Positions 34,090-44,400 of a stretch of DNA of 64,000 nt are shown here, in pieces; the first letter of the stretch is position 1; every line of letters begins with the position of its first letter. Made by a program: the position numbers and the translations under genes. Under the pieces are notes generated by a model, which saw only the letters and a program-made list of their open reading frames with translations, was not told where the DNA came from and ran no database searches. This stretch comes from Serpula lacrymans var. lacrymans S7.9. Lineage: Eukaryota > Basidiomycota > Agaricomycetes > Boletales > Serpulaceae. The stretch is from the NCBI RefSeq assembly GCF_000218685.1, contig NW_006763297.1:890673-954672 (forward strand), given 5' to 3'.

Positions 34090-36126
34090 ATTGGGACACC
34101 TGGGACACCTGTTCCAGAAATGCACCAAAGCGGACAGACATTCACCCCAAAAGCTGTTAGGCAATGCAGACTCTGATAACATGGCAGTGATACGCTCAGT
34201 CAGAAGTCTGTTTGCTCGCTCTGCCACACCATTCTGCTGAGGACGATTCCTGGTGGTATGCTGTCTGACAATCCCATGGTCATCTGTGAATTGCTCAAGT
34301 TCCTTGGACATGTACTCTCCCCCTTTGTCATCGCGCAGAGCCTTGATTTTACGCTCCAATTGAGTCTCAGCATAAGCCTTGAATCTCTTGAAAGCATCAA
34401 AGACATCTGACTTGGCCTTGAGAGGCACAACAACACGGAATCGACTGTGATTGTCAATGAAGGTGACCCAGTAGCGATAACCAGAGAATGTGGGGGAAGA
34501 GACTTGGTGTACATCAGAATGGATGAGGTCCAAAGGATGAGCAGAGCGAGTATCAGATGAGGGGAATGGATTGGCATGCATCTTGCCAGACAAGCACGGT
34601 TCACAGACAGGATCAGGAGCAGCCTTGGATTCCAGTGTAAGCCCAGTGACCAGATCTCTCTGTATCAGTCTCTTGACATCAGCATGATGGTGGTGAGCCA
34701 ATCTGCGATGCCAGAGCATCAAATCAAGTGGTATAGTCGCAGTAAAATGTCCCAATTCAACACAAGCAGCAGTAGATCCATCAAGGAATGCTGCATTGTT
34801 GTCATTGATAGTTGCAGTGAACAAGAGAGTGTTGTCACGCATAAAGGACATGGAATGAGACGAAATGGTGACATTGAAACCACTTTGACGAGTTAAATAC
34901 AAGACTGAGAGGAGATTATTTCGAAGATCTGGTACATGGAGCACTCTAGAGAATTCCACAGCCCTAGCCACTTTGCCATTCATCACAGGATTAAACACCA
35001 CAGTACCAACACCAGCTGAATAGACGACAGTGTGATCAGCCAGCTTGATTGGCACACGATATGGGGTATAGTGGTGCACCCAATGACGATGAGGTGTCAT
35101 ATGAGAAGTGGCGCCTGTGTCTGCATTCCAACCAATGTCAGCATCAAGTTGAAGAGGGCAGTGAGGATCAGAGGGATGAATGGAACAAAGACTTGCATTT
35201 CCAGCTGATTCAGTGACCACAGTAGATGAATTGGCATTGTTGGGCGAAGATTTGGGCTGCTGAGAGGTATTCTGAGAGTTGCTGGAGCCTGCCTGAGCCT
35301 TATTGCCACGCTTGTAGCAATTCTTAGCACCCTCCACTGCCTGTTGGCGACTAGCAATGTATCTGTGGCGTTTGTCTTGGGTATGACCAAGTAAACCACA
35401 GAAATCACACTGAATGCGAGTAGAGGTGGTGGATTGGTTGCAATGATGGCAGTTAGGATGGGTACAGGTGCTATTGGCAGTGGTAGACGAAGAATGCAAG
35501 GCAGAATCGACTTCAGCACGACGACGGCGATTGACCTCTTCAGCAAGGAAAGCATCCCTGAGCTGGGTCTTGTCCAAGGTGCCCAGAAGTAGTAGAGATG
35601 AAGTGAAGTGGGCATATTGATCAGGAAGCGCCCTAATCATGGCCATGCATGTCAATTCATCGTCCAATTCAGACAATGAGAAGCCAGTAGGACAAAGATT
35701 TTGAATCTGATGCATGCCTTCGTCAATTCTGGTCATGAGAGACTGCAGGGACTCGTTCTCCTTCTTTCTGATAGAGAAGAAGTCGTCATAGGCGTTAAAT
35801 CTCGTCCCAGGCTTCTTAGAGACGTGCACAATAGCCAGTTTCTCCCAGATCTTGACAGGATCATCAATGATGCCATCAAGATGGATGCACTGCTCTTTGG
35901 TGACATTGAGGTATAATGCACCAGCAGCCTTTTCAGCTCTCAACTCCCATTTCTCTATTGCTTCAGCGTCAGTCCCAGGACACTTTTCAGCGCCAGAGAC
36001 GAGCCTCCACAGGCCCTTGGTCATCAACCAAGCTTGCATTTCACCACTCCACTGGGGGTAGTTAGTGCCAGACAATGGATGGAACTTGGGATCAGAGTCA
36101 GACATGATGGGTGTTGTATAAGACAA
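34090..36126 (-). pseudogene. Copia gag-protease-integrase ORF lacking reverse transcriptase
   Basis: One long uninterrupted frame from MSYTTPIMSDSD. It contains gag (PLSGTNYPQWSGEM, WEKLAIVH) and a zinc-knuckle-like CDFCGLLGHTQDKRH in which the last Cys is replaced. Protease follows with NADTGATSHM, then gag-pre-integrase (LWHRRLAHHHH). Integrase has Asp in IHSDVHQ, Asp in RDDKGGEYMS and Glu in NGVAERANR. The frame is undamaged for about 670 codons, so the insertion is fairly recent. It then runs out of copia sequence after VHFWNRCP into Tnp2 exon. No reverse transcriptase is present, so it cannot replicate alone. Confidence 0.88.
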
Positions 36127-36536
36127 TAGAGCAATGATAAATGATGTAGGAGACGGCTATAGGCGATGGAATAGTGGTAAAGACAATGGGCAACAGTAGG
36201 AGGCGAGCAGATAAGATGGTGAGGCGGTAGAGAGAGGATATGGAGAGGGTCAGAAAGCGCAAGGATAGGTCCAAATAGGGTCCAAAAAGCGTCCAAAAGC
36301 GATCCAGGAGGGTGCTAAGGCTTCCTAGTGCTGCTGCAGGGTTACGCCTGTGTTCCCCTTTCAATTCCACACTGATATTCACAGAGAAATTGCCTCGAGA
36401 CAGTGTTGGTTAATAGGGCTTGTATATGAGTCAACAAAGTGACTTAAGCTCCCCAAACACCGCAGACTGAGAGAGGCTCTAGGCAACAGCAAACTGAGGC
36501 AATGCAGGCGAGCTTCACAGTCTATAGGCTTGTTCT

Positions 36537-36817
36537 TGACAAAACCGGATAAACCCGGTCTCTGCCAAAGCAGCCATTGTTCTCCATGGAGCATAGCCAC
36601 CACTCCATGGAGTAACCATTGTTCTCCTAGGAGCACAATTGTACTCCTAGGAGTCATTATACTGTAGCGAGTAGCACCTCCGACTATAAGTAGTAGGGGG
36701 TTTAGTATAGGAATACCTCAGTCATTTCTATAGCCTCTGGGGCAGCGGCTGAGGTATGTTACATTACATTTATTAGAGATCACCTTAAACTAATATCTAT
36801 TGTAGTTTCACTTAGGT
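36537..36817 (+). repeat. Left arm of the foldback element
   Basis: 281 bp, exact inverse of 37234-37514. An extra partial copy of the inner hairpin motif (TTTCTATAGCCTCTCGGGCA) follows at about 36832. Confidence 0.88.
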
Positions 36818-37233
36818 AAATAATAAAGTCGTTTCTATAGCCTCTCGGGCAGCGGCTGAGTTTCACTTAGTTTTATTACTTGGCCCTATTTGAGCCATCT
36901 ACTACCCTATACTATTGCACTTTACACCCTCAATTTGGGGGCAATCCATCCACTCCATCATCCTCTGTGAAGTTCGCATTTTTGGCACTTTCACCCCTAT
37001 TAGACCCCTATTGCATATCTCCACATCCTGTGCTTCACTTCTTGTGATATTTGGGCCATCTATTACTCTATAAAAACGTTCCCTATACCTCTGATTTGGT
37101 GGCAATCCATCCATCTTATCTGTCTCTGCATCAATTTTGACTTTTTGCCCTATTTTTCGCTTTTTGGCATATCTGGTGTGTGCATAAAGCTCCAATCTTC
37201 TCTACTCTGTCCATTATCAGATAGAACTAATAA

Positions 37234-37514
37234 ACCTAAGTGAAACTACAATAGATATTAGTTTAAGGTGATCTCTAATAAATGTAATGTAACATACCTC
37301 AGCCGCTGCCCCAGAGGCTATAGAAATGACTGAGGTATTCCTATACTAAACCCCCTACTACTTATAGTCGGAGGTGCTACTCGCTACAGTATAATGACTC
37401 CTAGGAGTACAATTGTGCTCCTAGGAGAACAATGGTTACTCCATGGAGTGGTGGCTATGCTCCATGGAGAACAATGGCTGCTTTGGCAGAGACCGGGTTT
37501 ATCCGGTTTTGTCA
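37234..37514 (-). repeat. Right arm of the foldback element
   Basis: 281 bp, exact inverse of 36537-36817, ending GGTTTTGTCA next to the LTR fragment. Confidence 0.88.
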
Positions 37515-37545
37515 GCACAAAGGTGCAGAATCACCAAAACTAACA
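37515..37545 (-). repeat. LTR start fragment shared with the solo LTR at 25.9 kb
   Basis: 31 bp identical to 25895-25925. In minus sense it begins TGTTAGTTTTGG at the junction with the Tnp2-like exon, so it marks the 5' edge of the copia insertion. GCAAG (37546-37550) would be the target copy. Confidence 0.65.
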
Positions 37546-39102
37546 GCAAGTCCCTCTATTTTGCGGCTAGCTGGAAGGTCCAATACTTCACTATTGATGA
37601 TCGAGTTGGTGGGCTTTTTGTCTTGATGTCCAGGAATACGGAAAGATTGCCTGTAAATGATATAGTAATGTTGTTATAGGATTAAATAGAGCATACTTTC
37701 ATATAAATTTAGCATGTCATTGACAAATGGCTTGAGAATTTTGTTAAGCTCTTCAACTTTTGGTTCTTTCGGGCCTGGTATGACTATGATCAGAAAAGTC
37801 TCCTCTGTTAGGTACCAGATACCTCTAGGGTTGTTGCAGCAAGTCATGTAAAGAGCGCCAGTTGAATAGCTGCCTCGCTTGACAGACTGAAACCTGAAAT
37901 ATTATATTAACTTAAGTGTGTATCGCTGCAAGAAAATGCGAAGGAAAAGCTTACCAGTCCAGGTTTATCTGCCAAACAAGACCGCATGGCAGTGAGACAA
38001 ATCTTTGATGAAGCTCCTGGACATTAATATCTTCTATCGTCCAAGGTCCGCCCTGATATCTTTGAATTCCAGCCGATATGGCTCTCCAGCCCCAGGCATT
38101 GTGCATATTGTATATGAGCTTATCTGGGTTTTCAAATGATGAAAGATCTTCAGTGGTAGTTGGAGGCTTATCCCCAGGTTCATCACCATGTCCTCGCCAA
38201 CTCTGAAGCTGATCATATTTTCCTGGTCGGCGGATCCCCCATCAAATTGCCTGTGTCGGAAGGACATATGGTAGAAGTTTGCAGGGTGTTTGTTTAAAAG
38301 ATCCAGTTGCCATTTGTTTGGTGGTGTAAAGAACACCATTGCAGTCTTCAGCTGTACAGGAGGGGGAGAAGTGGTTATCTTGAAGCCTTGAAGGATGGTA
38401 CAGATTCCAGCACGTTGGACAGACAAAATAGTAAGTGATTAGGCTATTGTAGGAGGCGCCAAGTCTTTTTTCTACCGTTATTAGTGTCCTGGCCATGCTC
38501 TCAAGGCCCTCAAGCTGAACATCTGGTGATTGTTAGCATGCTGAGTGAAAACTGAGAGCCGCACCGTCTAGGATGATGTGTATAGTATCATGGGTTCCTG
38601 CATTGAACGAGGCAGTAATAAATGCCCTGATGTACGCATTGCAAATGGCAGGGTGTTTGTAGAAGGCAGGAGGTGATAGTCGTCTTCTGCATCATTGTCA
38701 TCTTGTTGACTAAAAATATTTGGCCTGGATGCGAAGAGGGGATCATGGATTATATCATTATCAGAGCTGTCAGAATTGTCAGAAAGGGGTGGTTTATTAT
38801 CGCTGTCGCTGTTGTCATCTGGAGAAAGAAAAGGTTGGTCCTGTAAATTGGCAAAGAAGTAATCCTCGTCTGAGCTGAAGTCTGCATTGATGGCAGGATC
38901 GGGGAGTGAGTGAATTGAGTCTGAGTCATTATCTAAACTGCCATTCAGAGGCGAGTATGGCCTTGGACTTTCTCGGACTGTTTCATCATCACCTTGATAT
39001 TCTTGCTGATGCTCAGTTTGAGGGATGACAATGTTGAGGTGTGGGGGTGCCTGTTGTGCATATTCTCTTGCAAAGTCTCTTCTAAGTCAAATCTTGGACC
39101 GT

Positions 39103-40917
39103 TGTCATGCACCAAAGTTGATTGGTAGCATGGACAGGTGTCAATAACGAAGTGAATATTCAAAAAGACTCGCCTTTGCGCCACACAGGCACAGTGCCAC
39201 ATGGAATAGTAATTAATATTGCCTTTTTCAATCTTGTGGCTGATCAGCACCACCTCTATTAGGCAATCCAGTCACGCTCACCTTTGCTTTTCCATTCAGT
39301 ACTTTCTGCGTTTCGGCATTTCAGCAAATTTACGCGTCGCCACTGGCTACACATTGCATTGCGCCCTCGCTTTTATCGTTTCCTTCACTTCCCTTCCTTT
39401 GCCTAGCCCCACCATAGGTCCCTTACTCTCCTTTTTATTCTCACCTGACGGTCATTTCTGGACCCCCATTTTAATCCACTTTTTCGTCACCTCCACCCTC
39501 CTCCTCCTCATCTTATTTGCACCCCCACTATTTCTGATGTCACCACTTCCTATCCGCTTCCGTCGCCGAGCCGTTGACTACCACATGCCACTGCTGATAT
39601 CAGCAAAGCCCCGGCGGCCGGTTCAAATAGGGCCACAGGTCCATCTTTATGACGTTGATCTACCATCATATACTATCAAAACATCAGTCACTCGTCTTGC
39701 CTGGTTGGAGCGTGGGTGGGTAGTTTTTGAGCTAGAGAAGGTTCATCCCCTTGCGTTGCCCATGTTCATTGCTGTCCCATTCACTTGGGTACACTTATCT
39801 TTTGTCCATCGTCTTCGCTACAGCTACACCTACCACACGCTGCCTAGGACTCACTTGTTCCAAATTGGGACTACTCCTCTCCCTCCCTCATTTGACCAGG
39901 TGGTCCAACACAACCAGTCCATTGGTAAAGCCATGGAACTGTTGGATTTGGACTAGGTGGTGGACCGGTGGCTCCAGTTTCTTTTTTTTCAGCAGAACAT
40001 TCCATTTACAGTGCGATTATTTTTGATTTTTGAATCATTTTTATGGACACATATTTTTTAGAATGCCTGACTGGCAATAAAGGAACTGTGTTGATACTGA
40101 TAGTTTTTTGCCTTGCCCTTTTTTTACTGTATCTTCCTATGACATCATGATTCTCCTGCTCTCTTTTTGCTATTGGACTTTGCTTTATGGCTGTACAAAC
40201 CTGTGACATTACTCACAGCATTCATTGTTCTATCCCTTTCTTTTCCTTTTTTTGACAATCTTATTCTGTACTACCTACACAGGATTTGTCAGCGTACATT
40301 CCTTCCTTCACGTTCTTTCTCATTCTTTTTGCACAGCTATACTGTGCATAGCCTACTTTTATTTCACTATATAAACCCCTGTATTTTACCTTGTAAAAAA
40401 AAAACAAGAACTCGAATCCAGACTTCTTCTCTAATCTCAAGTTCACTACTCACTACTACTTGTGATCCAGTGTGGTCACAACACTTCCCACTGCTACCAC
40501 TATCAACTGCTGTCATTGTCACTCGTCACTTTTGAAAGTGATTGTCATCCCTTTCGATTAGAGTCCTTCTGAGCACTACAGTCTGTGCGTCAGAAGCCTG
40601 CTATCACTGGGAACTTTGTCACCTCATCATATTGTCATTCTAAACCTACCTTGTGCTACTATTAGCAAGGTAGTGCCCGTCTATACTCGCCACAAAGCCC
40701 CTATCTTTCTGCATTCCAACTACCCCTCCTCCTCAAAACCCACACCCATACATCTTTGGGTTTTACTTTGAAGGATCGTTATACGTACCACCCCACGAAC
40801 AACCAGACCACTCCACTGTTCTAGGAGGCAAAGCCCATAAACAAGTTCCGTGGAATCTGGAGGATTGTGTGTTAGTTTTTGTGTGTGTTTTTTCTAACAA
40901 CAGTTCTCATCATCGAC
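39103..40917 (+). mobile_element. LTR-like dispersed repeat, copy C, duplication ACCGT/ACTGT
   Basis: Same ends as copies A and B, with an insertion of about 43 bp near 40545-40590. Flanking ACCGT (39098-39102) and ACTGT (40918-40922) differ by one transition. It splits the Tnp2-like gene near its start. Removing it with one 5-bp copy puts the codons before and after in phase, which supports a clean insertion. Confidence 0.85.
39219..39956 (+). CDS. Unknown 245-residue protein inside the LTR-like repeat (copy C)
   Basis: Same length and frame as the ORFs in copies A and B, with about 24 replacements and about 13 silent changes relative to A. Many are C-to-T type (for example Pro to Leu, Ser to Leu). 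It has no stop despite this divergence. The membrane-like segment and the tail HNQSIGKAMEL are kept. Confidence 0.4.
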   Translation: MPFSILWLISTTSIRQSSHAHLCFSIQYFLRFGISANLRVATGYTLHCALAFIVSFTSLPLPSPTIGPLLSFLFSPDGHFWTPILIHFFVTSTLLLLILFAPPLFLMSPLPIRFRRRAVDYHMPLLISAKPRRPVQIGPQVHLYDVDLPSYTIKTSVTRLAWLERGWVVFELEKVHPLALPMFIAVPFTWVHLSFVHRLRYSYTYHTLPRTHLFQIGTTPLPPSFDQVVQHNQSIGKAMELLDLD

Positions 40918-41381
40918 ACTGTTGCAGTTCATCTGCTGCCATATGTCTCTGAGAGACTTTGACGAGCTGCCAGAGTCGACCATCAGGTGCTTTGACACAA
41001 TGGGAACACGTACACCAGCAATATTTTGCTGACATTTTGACTGATATATGCCAGGATCGTCACTCGTTGAGCTGGAAGATGACAGTAGCCTAGAGTTGAG
41101 GTGATTTGAACAAATATGATAGTGGTGGTTGTGTCGGATGGGCCAATGATGGTGATGATGGTTAAACTTAAGAGAAACGGACTGGAAAAGACTTGTATAT
41201 TGAGAGCGCTACCTAATGCCAGTACTACAGATATGGTGATCAATCATGCATGATCAGCTCCCCTGCATCAAAGTCAAAATACCAGAATAAAAATGTGGTA
41301 TTACCTAATATAGAATATTATCAAAGCATTATTTGCGTACTATTTGGGATTTCACGAGAAAAATACAAATTATTATTTTAC

Positions 41382-42304
41382 TCAAAAGTGCAGTATACAT
41401 TCCAACCTAGCATCTAGCACATTCATGTCATCAACTGTTGCAGTGTCGGGATCCATGCCACATGTGCAGATAATATCTATGGCAAGCTCAAATAGCTTGA
41501 TTTGATAGTGTTCATTTTGAATGTCAGTTGAGCAGGGTACCGCCGAGAGTTTTGTGCATTTCATATGTAGCTTCCTGAAAGTTGGGCGCTTTTGGTAAAC
41601 CAACAAAATATTCGTCTGCTAGCATATCGGGGTATACTATCATCGATTCATCCTGACAATAAAAATACTGCTGGCGAGTTTAAGACATGCATGTGGCTGG
41701 CGAAGGGGCGTCTGTGGCCGCTTCACCAGTGACAGAAGAAGAGAGAGGGGGTAGATAGCATTCAACTAACTCTGCTTCGATTCTCTGTCGCCACGTTGAT
41801 ATCAAGGTAGGAAGCTCGGCAAACGCTGGTGTAAAGTGCTTAGCAGTGATGACCTTGTTGAAGCGCGACCTGATTATAGCGTCAAAAGGCTGGAAGGCAG
41901 AGACGTCAGCAAAGTGGGGCATGAAATTGTTCAATCGGGTCTCAGTGCCAGGCTGTTTTGGTTTCTTCAGGTAGCGTTTGTATGCCTCTATCAGAGTGCG
42001 GTGTCGGTTAGAGAAGACAGTCTTCTCAATGTGAATATCTCTGAGCTTCAACATTGATTCTGTGAGAGAGGAAGACAAATTGTTGAGAACTGCAATATTG
42101 ATGGAAACTGCTTTCATTAATACTAAGAGGCGGGAGCTCACTCCTTGGGATCAGCCACCTTGGCTCCCTGATGATACGAAGTCGTGCAATGAAGTCCCAG
42201 TCGAAGTAAGCCATTTCAGGCTCCCATCCTTGCTCTATTAGCCACATTCGAATGCTAGATGAACATGGACACATGATTAAATTACCCACAACATCAAAAT
42301 TCAT
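41382..42304 (-). pseudogene. Fragment of an Agaricomycete-specific family of unknown function
   Basis: Minus-strand pieces match a lineage-specific family I recognise by pattern only. 42250-42150 has IRMWLIEQGWEPEMAYFDW. 42060-41690 has a helical block (HRTLIEAYKRYLKK) and FTPAFAELPTLISTWRQRI. 41500-41382 has IDIICTCGMDPDTATVDDM. The frame changes between pieces and the gene ends abruptly at the inferred right edge of the CACTA-like element, so it looks truncated. No function is known to me. Confidence 0.5.
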
Positions 42305-42473
42305 ATTACAGACCCATTTTTATGCGCAGTCCTAGCATTCTTGAGCTCGTGCCTGCAAGCTTCGCGTACTGACTCAGACCATTTTTCGCATTCCTTAGCA
42401 TGCTGATTAATAATGACTACGATTTTAGTGCCAGAAATATTGGAAACTCGAGAATTTGTTTACCTTTTCTATA

Positions 42474-42881
42474 CTGTTGTTCCCTGGTTTTTCGGATTTC
42501 ATGGGCCAACCGGATGTCACAAAATAACACTAAAGTCACATAATGGTCACACATGCCGCTTTGAATCAGCGCTCGGCATAAAAAGGTGTCACCAATTCAC
42601 TGATCACTGACCGTTTGTGCCACACACCAAGCGGAGCCCAATACGCACATTGGTAGCCTCGGCTTCAAGATCGAACGTTACAGCTGCGTTACAACTGCAT
42701 TACTTTGCACAAAAGTTGGATCTCACCAAATACACCATTTTTCAAGCTCAAAATACCGCAAGTAAGGTTTTCTGGGGCATAATAGTTAGTGGGAGAAATA
42801 GCTAAGCAATATGGTAAGCAGAACATGCTTATTTTGAAGTTGTCCGGTTGGCCCATGAAATCCAAAAAACCTGGGAACGAC
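42474..42881. mobile_element. Pogo-derived MITE
   Basis: About 50 bp at the left (TTGTTCCCTGGTTTTTCGG, then ATTTCATGGGCCAACCGGA) pair with the right end read inversely. TA lies at both edges (42472-42473, 42882-42883). The tip CTGTTGTTCCC resembles the tip of the pogo-like element at 26294, so that family may mobilise it. The 310-bp core codes for nothing recognisable. Confidence 0.65.
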
Positions 42882-43037
42882 TAGTCTCGTGACCAGAGCT
42901 AGGAGGGAACGTCCTAGCGTCTGGTGACTTTTGATAGGTGACGAGTGCATCGAGTCACACCTGTTGGCTGTGTTTGGCAATGTTACAAGAACCAAGCAGT
43001 AGCTTACAAATCGAAATCTTATCTTATCTTTTGAACC

Positions 43038-43639
43038 ATGATCGATCCCACTGAACGTGAGAGCCTGTCTAATTGCAATAGCGGTGAGGCTTTCAAGGAC
43101 AACAACAATCCATTCGCCCCCTCAGCGGTCGATAATACACACAATTCATTATCATCCACCGATACAGAGCCCAGTAGTGACCCAGAGAACTTAAATATAC
43201 GCCCTGTCCAGCTACAATACACATCTCAACTCAAGACACAACTCACCGGCACTCCTGCTTCCAAAGTTCGCTTGGTGCTGGAATACATGAACATGCTTGG
43301 GCTCAATCTTCCCTTATTCTTAAATTATCTCAGCTGGGGCGACTACAACTGCATCACGGACCCCAAGATCCGCTATGAAAGGACAGCTCTCATGGTAAGT
43401 GATGAGCTTCCAGTGATACTGGACGCTGGCACAAACCACCCCGGACCAAGGGCACTCGTAATGCACGTGCAACTGGGGGAAAGGATGTACTCAAGGTGTT
43501 TGCCTTCTCATGTGTTAGGGAAGCTATTGAAAGAGAATTAAGTAGCATACAGGAGTTAGCAAAGTGCCCGCCCGAAGATGTCAGTGAAGAGGGTCTTACC
43601 AGCCTGCTAATTGACGACTTGGTCCTCAAACTCGATATG
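43038..43639 (+). pseudogene. DUF6589-type protein, N-terminal fragment
   Basis: Begins MIDPTERESLSNCN. It contains KVRLVLEYMNMLGLNLPLF and LSWGDYNCITDPKIRYERT, which I recognise as the N-terminal region of an Agaricomycete transposon-associated family bearing DUF6589. A frame change near 43500 moves to EAIERELSSIQELAKCPPED. The coding then stops, so the large C-terminal DUF6589 part is absent. Molecular role unknown. Confidence 0.6.
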
Positions 43640-44400
43640 TAGCTTTGACCGAACATCGGCGAGAACATTAGGAGTCATTGTGGCCGAAGTTGCATATACA
43701 GGGATATTGAGTGGTAGAAATGATCGCAATTGGTCGACCTGGGAATATGCAGGGCGGAAATCCCTTCCCCACTGTGAGATGCAGTGGGCCTCGTTAATGA
43801 TATAGCCAAGCATGCGTCGCTGGAATGCAGGTGAGCATAACAAGCCTTTTAAACGAGGATTTTTTATAACTATTTCCGGGGAAGCAAAGATGGCATTATA
43901 TTTTTGCTCGTTGAGCTCCTTGTGTAAGTGCTCGTCATATGTGTCTTCGTTGACATCTGCAGACTGTATTCCCCACTGACGGAACTGTGCAGCCTGGATT
44001 GATATGAAGCAAAGGTAAGCGACTGAGATATGTTACAAAAAGCTCACCTGTTCTTCCTCCAGACCTTTCAAAGGCGAGATGATGACAGGTATATGCTCTT
44101 TGTGAAGTAACAAAGGCATAGCAAAGGCAAGTGTCTTACCAGCGCCAGTACCCGCTATTATTATACAGTCTAATCCCAGTGTGAATGCCTCAGAGGCATC
44201 CAGCTGCCATTCGTAAGGTGTCCGGCCATTGCATTATGCTCCGACAGACTGAATCAACTTTGCACGAGTTTCCTGGGAGGAGTAGTTGGTTTTTGCCCTT
44301 CAGGCTTCAGTGAGGAGCTTGTAGAAGTGTTTTATAGCCTCAGCATGTGATGAAGGACATGACGAGGCTGGCATTGACTTGCCATTCACTGAAAATTGTC
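43611..44400 (-). pseudogene. RecQ-type DEAH helicase, N-terminal fragment
   Basis: Helicase motif I is AGTGAGKT, motif Ia region PVIISPLKGLEEEQ. Motif II reads NEAH in place of DEAH (YIINEAHCISQWG), with FRPAYSQVDQLR after it, and motif III is SATMTPN. An intron (about 43995-44045) fits GT-AG. The second RecA domain, zinc-binding and RQC regions are missing. The remnant abuts and overlaps the DUF6589 fragment at 43611-43639. This is a dispersed fungal RecQ-like family rather than an obvious single-copy repair helicase. Dead by truncation and by the changed motif II. Confidence 0.72.

Larger units (their letters stand above)
36537..37514. mobile_element. 978-bp foldback element with identical 281-bp arms
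   Basis: Arms 36537-36817 and 37234-37514 are exact inverse copies by eye, starting TGACAAAACCGGATAAACCC. Each arm contains small palindromes (CTCCATGGAG twice, CTCCTAGGAG twice) and a hairpin around CTCAGCCGCTGCCCCAGAGG. The 416-bp centre has two imperfect repeats (each with GGCAATCCATCCA) and no supported gene. No target-site duplication is obvious. It sits between the first 31 bp of the copia LTR and the rest of that element. Confidence 0.85.
34060..37545 (-). mobile_element. 3'-truncated copia retrotransposon inside the Tnp2-like gene
   Basis: The 5' side (right) begins with 31 bp of LTR start (37545 down to 37515), is interrupted by the foldback element, and continues through a leader into gag-pol. 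The 3' half (end of integrase, reverse transcriptase, RNase H, 3' LTR) is absent. The sequence passes directly into the Tnp2-like exon near 34060-34105. A short similarity (AATAGAGG.ACTT) at both junctions may have mediated the loss. Confidence 0.7.
32351..41035 (-). pseudogene. Tnp2-like (CACTA/Plavaka) transposase, interrupted twice
   Basis: Minus-strand gene starting at ATG 41035 with a Cys-rich opening (YCWCTCSHC) and ending at 32351. From the N-terminal side: 41035-40918, then LTR-like copy C; 39102-37546 with an acidic Asp/Ser-rich tract and a zinc-binding block (YYFVCPTCWNLYHP...CTAEDCNGVLY); then the copia fragment. 34059-32351 carries RIEDFFSSVIWPISVGRLL, KADRWRSHISIFF, the long family core with LTPYFHLAQHFEAQFLKFGP and FPYERNNGFLGR, and a C-terminus VPVEVFSGQLILAPLTIKG. 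Introns are visible, for example about 33925-33992. TGA codons stand near 39090 and near 32777. The gene is dead, but removing the insertions gives a coherent family member. Confidence 0.8.
29735..41380 (-). mobile_element. CACTA-like (Tnp2/Plavaka type) transposon with nested insertions, reconstructed
   Basis: The left end near 29735-29890 and right end near 41280-41380 share inverted motifs (GCGTGAAAATTCCGAATA against CTCGTGAAATCCCAAATA). Both ends also carry repeated AATAATACC units like CACTA subterminal repeats. Between them lie one Tnp2-like gene (minus) and one convergent companion gene (plus). Insertions at about 34060-37545 and 39103-40917 account for roughly 5.3 kb, so the ancestor was about 6.3 kb. 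Exact ends and a target-site duplication could not be fixed. Confidence 0.55.

Noticed and set aside
36895..37195. CRISPR-like or tandem array in the foldback centre
   Set aside because: There are only two imperfect units with unequal spacing, and the genome is eukaryotic.
43611..44400. Telomere-linked RecQ helicase marking a subtelomere
   Set aside because: The fragment lies in a transposon block, lacks telomere repeats nearby, and resembles a dispersed RecQ-like family.
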